Notes: generated from the letters alone by a model not told the origin. Positions 27,126 through 36,129 are shown, numbered from the stretch's first letter. The stretch is DNA of 64,000 bases from Cupriavidus necator N-1 (GCF_000219215.1 NC_015727.1:248001-312000); one strand, 5' to 3'. A program made the numbers and translations.

Positions 27126-28040
27126 CTACGAGCCATCACCACCGGGGGCGTAGCGGCCGATCAGTCGGTTCGCAAACTCCCTTGCGAAGCTGGACAAGCC
27201 TTCAATGTCGCGCGCGCAGACCTGGAAGGTGCGAACGGCCCAGTCATCGCGCAGATTGCAGGCTCCGATGGGCTGGTTGCCTTTGAGGCGGGCGAAAGCG
27301 GCCTTAGGCATGATGGCAATGCCGGCGTTGGCGGCTACCATGCGGCAGATGGCATCGTAGCTGGCCACATGGACGCGGATGGTCATGGGCTTGTGCAAGG
27401 CGCCTGCAGCGCGCGTCATGAATACCTGGAACGCGCTGCCTTCGAGCAGGGCGACAAAGGCATATTCCAGCGCTTGCTCGAACCAGACCTCTTCCTCTGC
27501 CAGCAAGGGATGCCCCAGCGGAGCGACCAGGATCAGCCCGCTCTTGACGAAGGGCACAGCCTGCAGCCCGGCGGTGGGCACATTGCCGGAGATGATGCCC
27601 AGGTCGGCACCGCCTTCGCGCACGAGGCGGACAATGTCGTCGCTGAGCCGCTCGCGCACGTCGATGCGCACGTCGGGGTGGGTCGCGAGATAGTCGCCGA
27701 TAACTGGCGGCAGGTACTCAGTGATAGCCGTGGTATTGGCCACCAGCTTGAGCTGTCCGCTCAGGCCCGCCGTGAAAGGCTGGAGATTGCCGGTGAGCCG
27801 TTCCAGTTCTGCAAGCACCACGCGCGCATGCTGGAGATAGACGTCGCCGGCGGCCGTCAACGTTACGCCCTGGGGCGAGCGCTCCAGCAGGCGGACCCCC
27901 AGCGTATCCTCAAGGTTCTTGATGCGGTTGCTGACCGCTGGGACCGAGAGAAACGAACGCTCGGCGCCCCGGGTCAGGCTGTGCGTTTCCGCGACATTGA
28001 CGAAAAGGCGGAAATCGGTGATGTCGAAGGGGACGGCCAT
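27126..28040 (-). CDS. LysR family transcriptional regulator
   Basis: 304 residues from the ATG at 28040 (a start 16 codons upstream is less likely because the domain begins at FDITDFRLFVNVAE). Winged helix in residues 1-65 (LTRGAERSFLSVPAVSNRIKNLEDTLGVRLLER), effector domain from about 95 on. It lies between the CoA-transferase operon downstream and the MBL-fold gene upstream, all on the minus strand. It is closer in look to the LysR at 29599 than to CatR/CatM: both carry a conserved MQV/HVxSYDA(I/V)CxMVxA(N/D)xGI block. Likely regulates this cluster. Confidence 0.88.
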   Translation of the reverse strand: MAVPFDITDFRLFVNVAETHSLTRGAERSFLSVPAVSNRIKNLEDTLGVRLLERSPQGVTLTAAGDVYLQHARVVLAELERLTGNLQPFTAGLSGQLKLVANTTAITEYLPPVIGDYLATHPDVRIDVRERLSDDIVRLVREGGADLGIISGNVPTAGLQAVPFVKSGLILVAPLGHPLLAEEEVWFEQALEYAFVALLEGSAFQVFMTRAAGALHKPMTIRVHVASYDAICRMVAANAGIAIMPKAAFARLKGNQPIGACNLRDDWAVRTFQVCARDIEGLSSFAREFANRLIGRYAPGGDGS

Positions 28041-28159
28041 GCTGCGGATCTCGCGGCGAGATGTTAGAGCCGCTATGGCAGGGCGCAACAGCGGCGGGGA
28101 AGCGGTCGGCCGAGACGGGCAGCGTCAAGCCGTGCCGCGGCACGGCCGCCCGCGGGCCG

Positions 28160-29050
28160 TTACCAGGTGGCGGGCTCAAAGAGGAAACCCTGGCCCTCTC
28201 GCCTGATGTAGCCGCAGTGGGGCTGGCCGAAATGCACCGGCAAGACCAGCGCTTCGCTGTCGGCGGCCTGATTGAGCAAGGCCAGCCGCGTGGTGCGCGC
28301 CAGGTCGGGACGGATGCAGTAGCCGGAGTTTACATCCGGGCGCACGATCTGCAACGGACTGTGCAGGATGTCGCCGCAGAACACCGCCTCCTCGCCCCGC
28401 GAGCGCACGCGGAAGGCTACCTGTCCCGGGCTGTGTCCCGCAGCCGGTTCTACCTGCAGGCACCCGGCGATTTCTTGCCCTGGCACGATCATCTCCGCCA
28501 GGCCTTCCTTGACGACCGGCATCACGCTGTCGAAAAACGCCTCGCCAAACACGTCCACCACGCCGGGCTCCTTGTTGCGCCCCGCGTCGCAGAAAACAAA
28601 GTCGTCCTTGGGGATGTAGTAGCGCGCATTGGGGAAGGTCGGCGCCCAGCGGCCGTCCTGCCAGGTGGTATTCCAGCCGACGTGGTCGGCATGCAGATGC
28701 GTCATCACCACATGGGTGACCTGCTCCGGTGCGGCGCCGGCCGCAATCATCCATTCACGCACCAGCGTGTTGAGCATGTGCATGCGCGCAATACCGGCGC
28801 GGGGCTTGAAGTTGCCCACGCCGGTATCGACGACGACGACCTTGTCGCCCGCATGCACGATCCAGAACTGGATCGTCACAATCAGCTTGTTCATGTGCGG
28901 GATCCAGTGGTGTGGCGCCATCAGGTCCACATTCGCATCGAGCACGGACCGGTCGAGGTCCGGAAAGAGAAAGGCCGGATCATGCGTCGGCCCAGCGTAC
29001 TCGAGAATTCGGGTGATTTTTATGTCACCAAGGGTGCGTGATTGCATCAT
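28160..29050 (-). CDS. MBL-fold metallo-hydrolase (possible lactone hydrolase)
   Basis: 296 residues from the tandem ATGATG at 29050, preceded by GAGACAAGGCAC. The metal-binding motif THLHADHVGWN (HxHxDH) is present, with later ligands in AAGHSPGQV and CGDILHSP and a final VHFGQPHCG. VVVVDTGVGN precedes it. This is the AHL-lactonase/organophosphate-hydrolase-like branch that often acts on lactones or esters. In this cluster an enol-lactone hydrolase step between mmlJ and the CoA-transferase is otherwise missing, and this protein is a candidate; that is inference only. No signal peptide. Confidence 0.82.
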   Translation of the reverse strand: MMQSRTLGDIKITRILEYAGPTHDPAFLFPDLDRSVLDANVDLMAPHHWIPHMNKLIVTIQFWIVHAGDKVVVVDTGVGNFKPRAGIARMHMLNTLVREWMIAAGAAPEQVTHVVMTHLHADHVGWNTTWQDGRWAPTFPNARYYIPKDDFVFCDAGRNKEPGVVDVFGEAFFDSVMPVVKEGLAEMIVPGQEIAGCLQVEPAAGHSPGQVAFRVRSRGEEAVFCGDILHSPLQIVRPDVNSGYCIRPDLARTTRLALLNQAADSEALVLPVHFGQPHCGYIRREGQGFLFEPATW

Positions 29051-29358
29051 GTGCCTTGTCTCCCAGATATGGATGGCGAGCCCCGTTCGTGGCTCATACG
29101 GCATAGCCATCCCGGCGCCAGGCGCAAAGGATCGGCGATATCCGGCTTTGCGCCAATTTTGCGTTCTGAAAGAGGGCTTTCAAGCAGGTTTATAGAGCGG
29201 ACCCGCTGCCATAATGCGCCTACCGGCGCGGCATCCGAAAGCCCGGACCCTGCTGGATCTGTCGTGAGCCGTTCCTGCCCGTTCGCTGCAGGCATACTTG
29301 GCCTCGGAGTATGTGCAGGCAAACCTTCTCGTGTCCAAGACCGATTAGGTCTTCTTCC

Positions 29359-29373
29359 ATACCTACAAGGTAT
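29359..29373. promoter_or_regulatory. LysR-type binding site ATAC-N7-GTAT
   Basis: ATACCTACAAGGTAT. ATAC-N7-GTAT is the consensus reported for the muconate-responsive regulators BenM and CatM, and it also fits T-N11-A. Confidence 0.55.
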
Positions 29374-29375
29374 TC

Positions 29376-29404
29376 TTGACGGAATAGCAGACCGGATGTT
29401 TAGA
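29376..29404 (+). promoter_or_regulatory. putative sigma70 promoter
   Basis: TTGACG, 17-bp spacer, TTTAGA, placed immediately downstream of the ATAC-N7-GTAT site. No recognisable gene follows on the plus strand, so it may be the stump of a deleted operon. Confidence 0.35.
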
Positions 29405-29598
29405 AAATGCAATTAATCGCCAACAGCCTACATCCATGATGCTGGGTTATCGCCACCTCGAGAAGGCGCGCGCTTTGAAACCAGCTGGTGGAAGCGAGCA
29501 AGGCGTAGATGATCGGCCCACAGAACCTGCATGGCTGATCGGAATTGTGAGGCTCTGCTGCGCGCCGACCTTCCGGGTCTTTCTACCGACTTCACTCA

Positions 29599-30513
29599 CT
29601 ACCCGCTGCAACCGACAATGGCTCGCGCTGACGAGCACAGGTGATCGACGAGTTGCCGTGCCGCGACGGGCAAGCCCTCATAGGACCGTATGCAAAGGTT
29701 CAACTTGCGATGCGCCCAGGGCGCATCGAATGCGATTACGCGAATGGCCAGTGTCTTGGCATAGCGCCGGGCCAGGCTGATGGGCAAGATGCCGATTCCC
29801 ATATCAGCTTCCACCATCAGGCAGACGGCATCGTAGCTGTTGACCTGCATGCGGAATTTCACTGGGACGCCGTTCTCGCTGGCAAAGCGCAGCAATTGCA
29901 TATTGATGTAGCTGCCGGTTTGCAGTCCGATCAGGTAGTGATCGAGTACCTCTGTTGTGGTCAGCTTCTTGCGCGAGGCTAGCGCATGACGCCGCGACAC
30001 TACCACGACGAGGTCGTCCTCGCGATACGGCAGCGTGATCACGCCTTGCGGCGACGTGCCGAGGTCCGCGAAGCAGCCGATGTCTGCCGCGTTCTCTGCG
30101 ACGCCCCTCAGGATCGCGGTGCTGATGCGCTCCTCGAGCTGCAGTTGTACGTCAGGGTACTTCTCAATGAAGCCATGCAGATCCGCGGGCAGGAACTGGG
30201 CGATCGAGGAGACGTTGGCATAGATGCGAACCAGGCCGCGGGTGCCGGTGGCGTAGTCCTGCATCATCGCGGCGATATTCTCGAGGTCGTTGACGATGCC
30301 GCGCGACAGGTTCTGCAGGGCGATGCCGGCCGGCGTCGGCACGATGCCCTTGTTGCTGCGTTCGAGCAATTGTGTGCGCAAGGTATCCTCTAGATCGCTG
30401 ATGCGCTTGCTGACTGCTGAGGCGGCGATATGCTCCCGTTCCGCGGCGGCCGCGATCGTACCGAGTTCGGAAACTGCAAGGAATAGCCGCAGCGAAAGGG
30501 GGTCTATCTTCAT
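29599..30513 (-). CDS. LysR family transcriptional regulator
   Basis: 304 residues. Winged helix at the N-terminus (LFLAVSELGTIAAAAEREHIAASAVSKRISDLEDTL), effector domain following, with MQVNSYDAVCLMVEADMGIGILP. It ends HRKLNLCIRSYEGLPVAARQLVDHLCSSA; a closely similar tail survives as an isolated fragment at 35995-36129. It is 33 bp downstream of the iron alcohol dehydrogenase gene on the same strand and may be co-transcribed with it. Confidence 0.88.
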   Translation of the reverse strand: MKIDPLSLRLFLAVSELGTIAAAAEREHIAASAVSKRISDLEDTLRTQLLERSNKGIVPTPAGIALQNLSRGIVNDLENIAAMMQDYATGTRGLVRIYANVSSIAQFLPADLHGFIEKYPDVQLQLEERISTAILRGVAENAADIGCFADLGTSPQGVITLPYREDDLVVVVSRRHALASRKKLTTTEVLDHYLIGLQTGSYINMQLLRFASENGVPVKFRMQVNSYDAVCLMVEADMGIGILPISLARRYAKTLAIRVIAFDAPWAHRKLNLCIRSYEGLPVAARQLVDHLCSSARAIVGCSG

Positions 30514-30546
30514 GACGTCAGCGGACCGGGCGACAGATAGCTGGCA

Positions 30547-31731
30547 TTATGCGCGCCACGCAAGTTCCAGGATAGCGCGCAGGTCGGCTTCGGTCGTGAT
30601 TGGCCTGACGTTGTTGCGCGTCACCATCGGATGCTCGAGCGCAGGCCCGATCATGGCATCGACTTGTGCCCGCGTCAGGCCCAGATCGTCCAGCGTGGTT
30701 GGCATGCCCAGGCGAACCAGCAAGTTGTGAAGGATGGCATGAAACGGCATGCCTGGCTGGCCGATGGCGGCGGCCAGGCGCTCGTGCTGCGGCTTGATCC
30801 AACCCTCGAGCCATTTGGACTGGGCGAGCATCAGCACACATGCCGCATCGCTGTGCGCAATGCCACCATAGGGACCGATGATATGGACCATCCAGTGGCT
30901 GAAGCCGTGCGGCACGGACATCTGGCCCATGCCAGTGTACCAGGTGGCCAACTGGCACTGCGTGAAGGCTTCGGTCGCGCTCGCGTCGCCGAGCTTTGGC
31001 AGGTTTTGCACGTACAGCGCGATGGCTCGCTCGGCCAGCAGGCTCGTAAAGGGATGCGGCGACGACGAGCAGGCCGTGTTGATGGCGTGGTCCAGGCCGC
31101 GAATACCGGTAGACCACAACAGCCGCACCGGTGTCTGGTGCAACAGGTCCGGGTCATAGAGGACGGCCACGGGCGATCCGTCGGGCACCACGAAACGGGC
31201 TTTCAGCCGGGTTTCGTCGTCGATCGGCGTGCTGACCGGGGTCCATTCCGACGTAGCCAGTGTCGTCGGGATCGCGATCTGGCGGATGGCAGCAGGCGCC
31301 TGCGATGTCGTCAGCATCTCAGTGCCGTCCGCTGACACGACGAACTGCAGCTTGAGCAGGCTATCGCGGTCGTAGGCATTCTCCGAGATGCACAACTGCA
31401 TCGCCTTACACATGTCCATGACCGAGCCGCCACCGACGGAGACAATGACATCCGCACGGGCGTCGCGCGCTTGCCTGGCAGCCCGCAGGACGTTGGACAG
31501 CGGAGAATGCTCGCCCACTTCGTCGGTCAGCCCGACGATCATCTCCCCAAGCCGCGCCTGCAACCGGTCGATAAATGCGGTCTTTGTCCGGATTGAGCGG
31601 GAACACACAACAAAGACGCGATGGTATCCGAACAGCGTCAAGACGTCAGGCAAGGCCTCGATGGCCGAAACATTGTGGATGACCCGCTCATGTCCGGTAA
31701 AGCGGTAGCGCTTGGGCTCGGTGTTTTCCAT
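30547..31731 (-). CDS. iron-containing alcohol dehydrogenase (maleylacetate reductase-like)
   Basis: 394 residues. Fe-ADH features: VSVGGGSVMDMCKAM (cofactor glycine motif), AIPTTLATSEWTPVS, and the metal-ligand region GLDHAINTACSS, VPHGFSHWMVHIIGPYGGIAHSD. Members include maleylacetate reductases, which form 3-oxoadipate from maleylacetate. That product would enter the adjacent CoA-transferase step, but alcohol dehydrogenase activity is equally possible from sequence. A second, more typical maleylacetate reductase is encoded at 60570-61652. Confidence 0.82.
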   Translation of the reverse strand: MENTEPKRYRFTGHERVIHNVSAIEALPDVLTLFGYHRVFVVCSRSIRTKTAFIDRLQARLGEMIVGLTDEVGEHSPLSNVLRAARQARDARADVIVSVGGGSVMDMCKAMQLCISENAYDRDSLLKLQFVVSADGTEMLTTSQAPAAIRQIAIPTTLATSEWTPVSTPIDDETRLKARFVVPDGSPVAVLYDPDLLHQTPVRLLWSTGIRGLDHAINTACSSSPHPFTSLLAERAIALYVQNLPKLGDASATEAFTQCQLATWYTGMGQMSVPHGFSHWMVHIIGPYGGIAHSDAACVLMLAQSKWLEGWIKPQHERLAAAIGQPGMPFHAILHNLLVRLGMPTTLDDLGLTRAQVDAMIGPALEHPMVTRNNVRPITTEADLRAILELAWRA

Positions 31732-31979
31732 CTGGCATCCTCGTGAAGGTAGGGAAGGTAGCCAGATGATGGCACCGGAACCGCTGCCAGGAAATCAGTG
31801 AATCGAGAGCCTGCCATCGCCGATGGCGATGGCACGGCGCGTGGCATTCGACCGACATGTCCGCCGACGATCAGGCTGTTGCGTCTTCGGGTCTCGAAGA
31901 CACGATGTCGGGTTCGCATCCCATGGGCAAATGCACGCACCGGCAGCGGACGCTTCCATGATTGAGTCGAGCGCAGCCA

Positions 31980-32255
31980 TCAAACAATGTTTCGCTTGAG
32001 TTGGAACGCCACGGATACGCGATCCGCCGGATAAATTGTGCCCGAAATCTCGAGAATCTTGCCGGCCCGTTTATAGTGACGAACCAGGTGCAGACCGGCT
32101 GATCTAGCTGCTACGCCAAGCCTATCGGCCAAAGGCTCTGAGATCACCACGGCAGTGACGATCTGTCGGATTTCATCGATTGCCATGCCGCGCTCGCTCT
32201 CGATGATTGCACTGACCAATGTGGTGGACTGACTGAGGATGATGGTGAGGGTGGG
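31980..32255 (-). pseudogene. GntR-family regulator, C-terminal (UTRA) fragment
   Basis: On the minus strand the tail LVSAIIESERGMAIDEIRQI ... ISEPLADRLGVAARSAGLHLVRHYKRAGKILEIS, then PADRVSVAFQLKR, matches the end of the UTRA ligand domain of HutC/GntR regulators. The DNA-binding half is absent: upstream sequence to 32633 gives no matching frame. A short in-frame ATG form of 79 codons is unlikely to be functional. Confidence 0.6.
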
Positions 32256-32633
32256 GCTGCATGCCCATCCGACTCGCTGCTGGGACCTATTGCATTGCGG
32301 TGCGCGAAGTCAGCTACTGGCTGCGGAGGCCCATGGCCAGTCATGTGGGTGATCACGAGTTCGAAAACTCCTCCGGGGGGACTGGCGAGTGGCAGTTCGT
32401 CGATCGTGTGCGAATGCAAAATCAGGATCGTGCGGGCCTGGGCGGATTCGTGGCGACGGGAAGCCCAGCGAAGTCGCATGCGTCGCTTACGAAAGCGCGC
32501 GCGGGGGCGCTCCTATCTAACGACATCACGCGCAATGCCAAGGAAGTCTCCACTGGGAACGCAGACACGCCGATAGCCGGGCTGTCCACGCCCTCTTGGG
32601 CGCCATGTTGATTGAACATCTTGGCGGCCGTCG
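32256..32633. other. no gene recognised
   Basis: 378 bp between the GntR remnant and the LysR gene. I see no supported gene, terminator or repeat; the open frames here lack family features. Confidence 0.4.
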
Positions 32634-33497
32634 CTACGCCAGGCTGGCGTTCTCCGTGAAGCATGATCCCAGGAACTGCATGACAGCCTGGATCCGCGGC
32701 GCACGTCGGATGTCAGCGTGCACGGCGAGCCAGATCTCGCGTTCGAAGCGCTTGCCCTTGCTCCTCACGCGCTGGAGACCATCGTCCCGGTCGCCCAGGA
32801 AGTACGGCAGCGCGGCGATGCCGACACCCGCGCGTGCCGCCGCGGCCTGGATTTCCAGTTCGTTGCTGACCATCACGATCGGCCGGGTTCCCGCCTGCTG
32901 CTTCAGCCAATTCTGCTGGGGCGAGCCCTCCATGCTGTCGTCGTAGGCGATAAAGCCATAGTCGGATGGCGTGGTGGCACTCAGGTAGCTGGCGGAGCTA
33001 TAGAGTGAAAACACGACGACACCAAGCTTGCGCACCACCAGATCGCCTTCGCTGGGTCGAGTCAGCCGTACGGCCAGATCGGCCTCGCGCCGCGACAGCG
33101 AGGCCATGTGCGTGGTCCCCGTCAGGCAGATGCGCAGAGCCGGATGCTGTTCACGCAAGCGGCCTAGCTGGGGCGCGATCACCGCCGCGGCCATCGAAGG
33201 CGGCGCACTGATCGTGACATCGCCGCTGACGCCGGTCTGCCCGGCCGCCGCCGTACGCTCCACCGCGAACGATTCCTGCTCCATGCGGGCGCCCAGCGCG
33301 GCTACGCGTTCGCCTTCGCCGGTCAGCAGATAGGCACGCGGACGCCGGTCAACCAGCTTGAGGCAAAGCGCTGCCTCCAGCGCCGAGATGCGCCGGGCCA
33401 CCGTGGCGTGGTCCACCTTAAGCCGCCGCGCCGCGCCGGACAGTGAGCCTTCCTGCGCAAAGACGCTGAAATGGCGAAGATCCTCCCAGTCGAACAT
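32634..33497 (-). CDS. LysR family transcriptional regulator
   Basis: 287 residues. N-terminal winged helix FDWEDLRHFSVFAQEGSLSGAARRLKVDHATVARRISALE, the subgroup with DHATVARRI in the recognition helix that commonly sits beside DMT/EamA exporters. The effector domain starts at about residue 88 (GDVTISAPPSMAAAVIAPQL). It is divergent from the DMT transporter, and a TTCAC-N7-GTGAA site lies just upstream of its start, so mutual control is likely. Confidence 0.9.
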   Translation of the reverse strand: MFDWEDLRHFSVFAQEGSLSGAARRLKVDHATVARRISALEAALCLKLVDRRPRAYLLTGEGERVAALGARMEQESFAVERTAAAGQTGVSGDVTISAPPSMAAAVIAPQLGRLREQHPALRICLTGTTHMASLSRREADLAVRLTRPSEGDLVVRKLGVVVFSLYSSASYLSATTPSDYGFIAYDDSMEGSPQQNWLKQQAGTRPIVMVSNELEIQAAAARAGVGIAALPYFLGDRDDGLQRVRSKGKRFEREIWLAVHADIRRAPRIQAVMQFLGSCFTENASLA

Positions 33498-33506
33498 GGT
33501 TAATTT

Positions 33507-33523
33507 TTCACAGATGATGTGAA
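33507..33523. promoter_or_regulatory. LysR-type operator TTCAC-N7-GTGAA
   Basis: Perfect 5-bp arms, 7-bp centre, 9 bp upstream of the LysR start and 168 bp upstream of the divergent transporter ATG; fits T-N11-A autoregulatory geometry. Confidence 0.55.
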
Positions 33524-33691
33524 TAAATAGGGAATTCTACACAAGTTAGAAAACTCGCAAAATGGCACCCATGCCGTCGCGGGGCGGGAATTGCCAAGCG
33601 GTTCCTCCGCCTTGCCGCCGGCCATCGTCCACCATGTTTGCCCAGACCGGCCCGAGGCCTGCATGGCGCACGCAAAGACAAGGAGTCAGCC

Positions 33692-34612
33692 ATGCGCAAG
33701 CCAGACAGCCTCGCCTATGTCGGCATCATTGTTTCGACCTTCTTCTGGGGTACCAACTTCAACGCCGGCGCATTGATCATCCGGCATATGACGCCAATCA
33801 GCGCATCGATCGAGCGCTTCCTGATCTCGACGACCCTGCTGTTGTTGATCTTCGGGCTGCAAGGCAAGCTTCGGCTCAGCGTGCTGCGCGAAAACTTGTG
33901 GGCATACGTGGGCCTCGGGCTGCTTGGCTTTACCGCCTTCAATCTCGCCACCTTCTTTGGCCTGCAAACGACCACGCCGATCAATGGAGCGCTGATTCTC
34001 GCCACTACGCCGCTGTGGACCATGCTTCTTGCCGTGGTCTTCGAGCGCGAGCGCATCGATACCGCGCGCGCCATCGGCTTGTTCTTCGGGCTACTCGGCG
34101 TGGGGTTGGTCATCACGCGCGGCGACGTACAGATGCTGCTCGCGCTCAAGGTGGCGCGGGGCGATGCGATCATCCTCGCCGGCAGTCTCGCGTGGGCCGC
34201 CAACATGGTGGGCACCCGGCGCTTCGTCAAGCAGGCCACGCCACTGGAAAACACCACGTTCTCGATGCTGTTCGGCACCATCGGCCTGATCGTCCTCGGC
34301 TTCATGTTCGAGCGTCCGCTGGCGAGCATTGCCGCAACACCCGGCAACATCCATGCCGCCGTGCTGTACCTCGCCGTTGGTGGATCGTTGCTGGCCTACC
34401 TGCTGTGGTTCCGCGGCATCCACCAGATCGGCGCGGCACGGACCTCGATCTTCTTCAATCTCGCCCCGGTCTTCACGATGCTGGTCTCGACCGTGCTGGG
34501 TGTACCTCCCAACGCATGGCAACTGGTCGGAGCGGTGGCGGTCATCCTGGGTGTGGTCTTCGCCTCGGGACTCGTGGGCATTCCGACCAGAGCCAGGGCC
34601 GCTCAAACGTGA
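33692..34612 (+). CDS. DMT-superfamily transporter (EamA domains)
   Basis: 306 residues from the ATG at 33692, behind AAGGAGTCAGCC; an upstream in-frame start lacks such a site. Ten hydrophobic spans in two EamA repeats: the first begins VGIIVSTFFWGTNFNAGALIIRHM, the second GDAIILAGSLAWAANMVGTR. Inner-membrane exporter or permease of small metabolites (amino acids, purines or similar). Divergent from a LysR gene that probably controls it. Confidence 0.9.
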   Translation: MRKPDSLAYVGIIVSTFFWGTNFNAGALIIRHMTPISASIERFLISTTLLLLIFGLQGKLRLSVLRENLWAYVGLGLLGFTAFNLATFFGLQTTTPINGALILATTPLWTMLLAVVFERERIDTARAIGLFFGLLGVGLVITRGDVQMLLALKVARGDAIILAGSLAWAANMVGTRRFVKQATPLENTTFSMLFGTIGLIVLGFMFERPLASIAATPGNIHAAVLYLAVGGSLLAYLLWFRGIHQIGAARTSIFFNLAPVFTMLVSTVLGVPPNAWQLVGAVAVILGVVFASGLVGIPTRARAAQT

Positions 34613-34779
34613 GGCGGGAAGGCACGGAAGCAGTCTTGGTCTCATCGCTCCCGGCACCAGAAGGCAGTTCAAAGCCAATTTCGATGCCGCGAAGAGTTGC
34701 TCTGGTGGCGCGGTATGGGGATAGGACGCTGCCGAGCGCGCCAAGCCGGCTCCATGCAACTTCATGCCGCCTGCTGCGG

Positions 34780-34862
34780 GCATGACCTACGTCTGGGCCG
34801 GCGAAGGCTAGCTGTACTGGCCGTCGTGCCCGATGTGTTCAATCGCGAATTCAGTAGCGCAG
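34780..34862 (+). pseudogene. IS3-family OrfB scrap
   Basis: MTYVWAGEG followed, after a frame change, by LAVLAVVPDVFNREFSSAV resembles the first-Asp region of IS3-type OrfB (DITYIWTGEGWLYLAVVxDLF...). Only about 25 codons remain. Confidence 0.45.
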
Positions 34863-34911
34863 TTTCCGGCCGATGGCATCTGACGTACAAGCTAGCCATC
34901 TGAATTCGCGA
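34843..34911. repeat. nested inverted repeat upstream of the Bug receptor gene
   Basis: Outer arms TCGCGAATTCA (34843-34853) and TGAATTCGCGA (34901-34911) are perfect; inner GATGGC and GCCATC pair within them. Possible operator or leader structure about 120 bp upstream of the receptor gene, or an IS relic. Confidence 0.4.
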
Positions 34912-35032
34912 TGGTGGAATCGCGAAATGCTGTTTTGCGACAGCCTGCCAGTCAGTCACCATCAAAGAAGGCGTTCAGGTATGCCGTATGACGGTACAAC
35001 CGGTGACCATTTCCATGAAAGGAGACAAAAAA

Positions 35033-35998
35033 ATGGCAGTCAGACAACTCTTGCAAACCTTCCTTGCGTTCAGTGTGGCAACGGCAGCGGTTGCGCAGGA
35101 ATCATATCCGTCTAAGCCGGTGACCGTGGTGGTTCCCCAGGCGCCAGGCGGAGCCAACGATGCCATCGCCCGTATCGTCACCCAAAAGCTGTCCGGACAA
35201 TTCGGGCGGCAGTTCGTCGTCGAGAACCGGCCGGGCGCCGGCGGCAACATCGGCACGGCCTACGTGGGTAAGTCGGCCGCCGATGGCTACACGCTGTTGT
35301 TCACCGTTAGTAGCGCCCATGTCATCAATCCTGCTCTCTACAAACGCACGGGCTTTGACCCCGTACGAGATTTCGCGCCGGTGGGCAGCGTTGCGACCGC
35401 GGGGTACGTACTCGTCGCCAATCCTTCGTTCGGGCCGAACAATGTCAAGGAACTGGTTGACGCGGCGCGCGCGAAGCCGGACACGATCATGTATGCGTCG
35501 GCAGGCAACGGCACCCTCAATCATCTGATCGGTGAAATGCTACAGCACAGCGCCGGCATCCGGCTCGTCCACATTCCTTACAAAGGCGCCTCCGCTGCCG
35601 TGGCGGATGTCGTGGGCGGTCAGGTGCCCTTGTCGGTGCAGAGCCTTCCATCCGCACTTTCCTTCATTCGAGCAGGCAAACTGAAGGTGCTTGCGGTGAC
35701 CAACGAGAAGCGCCTGGCCTCCATGCCGGAGGTGCCGACTGTGGGAGAGACGCTCCGCGGCTTTGGCGCCACGCCTTGGTATGGACTCTTCGCGCCCGCT
35801 GGAACGCCACCCGCCGTGGTGTCCCGCCTGCAGGCCGCATTGAGTAAGGTACTTGACAGTCCAGATGTGCGCGACACCCTTGCACGCCAGGGATGTCAAC
35901 CGTTTCCGTCCGGCGCCCCGCAGTTCGAGGCGCTAATTCGTGACGAGTTGCCGCGCTGGTCGGCAATCGTCAAGGCGGCCGGCGCCACCGTCGACTAG
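35033..35998 (+). CDS. Bug family (TctC-like) tripartite tricarboxylate transporter solute receptor
   Basis: 321 residues from the ATG at 35033 (GGAGA upstream). Signal peptide QLLQTFLAFSVATAAVAQ. The mature start QESYPSKPVTVVVPQAPGGANDAIARI has the Bug signature with Asp in the substrate-proximal loop; GQFGRQFVVENRPGAGGNIGTAYVGKSAADGYTLL, GNGTLNHLIGEML and IPYKGASAAVADVVGGQV follow. It is a periplasmic binding protein for a carboxylate. No TctA/TctB membrane genes are adjacent, as is usual for orphan Bug proteins in this group. Its stop overlaps the end of a LysR fragment on the other strand. Confidence 0.92.
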   Translation: MAVRQLLQTFLAFSVATAAVAQESYPSKPVTVVVPQAPGGANDAIARIVTQKLSGQFGRQFVVENRPGAGGNIGTAYVGKSAADGYTLLFTVSSAHVINPALYKRTGFDPVRDFAPVGSVATAGYVLVANPSFGPNNVKELVDAARAKPDTIMYASAGNGTLNHLIGEMLQHSAGIRLVHIPYKGASAAVADVVGGQVPLSVQSLPSALSFIRAGKLKVLAVTNEKRLASMPEVPTVGETLRGFGATPWYGLFAPAGTPPAVVSRLQAALSKVLDSPDVRDTLARQGCQPFPSGAPQFEALIRDELPRWSAIVKAAGATVD

Positions 35999-36129
35999 TC
36001 CGGGCGCGGGCTGGCGGAGCTTGCCGCCGTACGGGCCGATGGGCACACGTGGTCGACGAGCAGCCGTGCCACTACCGGCAGGCTGTCGTAGGACCGAAAG
36101 AACAGCTTGAGCTTGCGCCACGCCCAAGA
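35995..36129 (-). pseudogene. LysR C-terminal fragment
   Basis: SWAWRKLKLFFRSYDSLPVV followed by ARLLVDHVCPSAR is the C-terminal end of a LysR regulator similar to the one at 29599-30513. All of the DNA-binding and most of the effector domain are missing. Confidence 0.65.

Larger units (their letters stand above)
29051..29598. other. long intergenic region with LysR-type site and orphan promoter
   Basis: 548 bp without a convincing gene. It carries ATAC-N7-GTAT (29359-29373) and directly after it a promoter-like TTGACG-17-TTTAGA (29376-29404) that points rightward, but the bases beyond it run into the 3' end of an opposed LysR gene. Confidence 0.5.
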
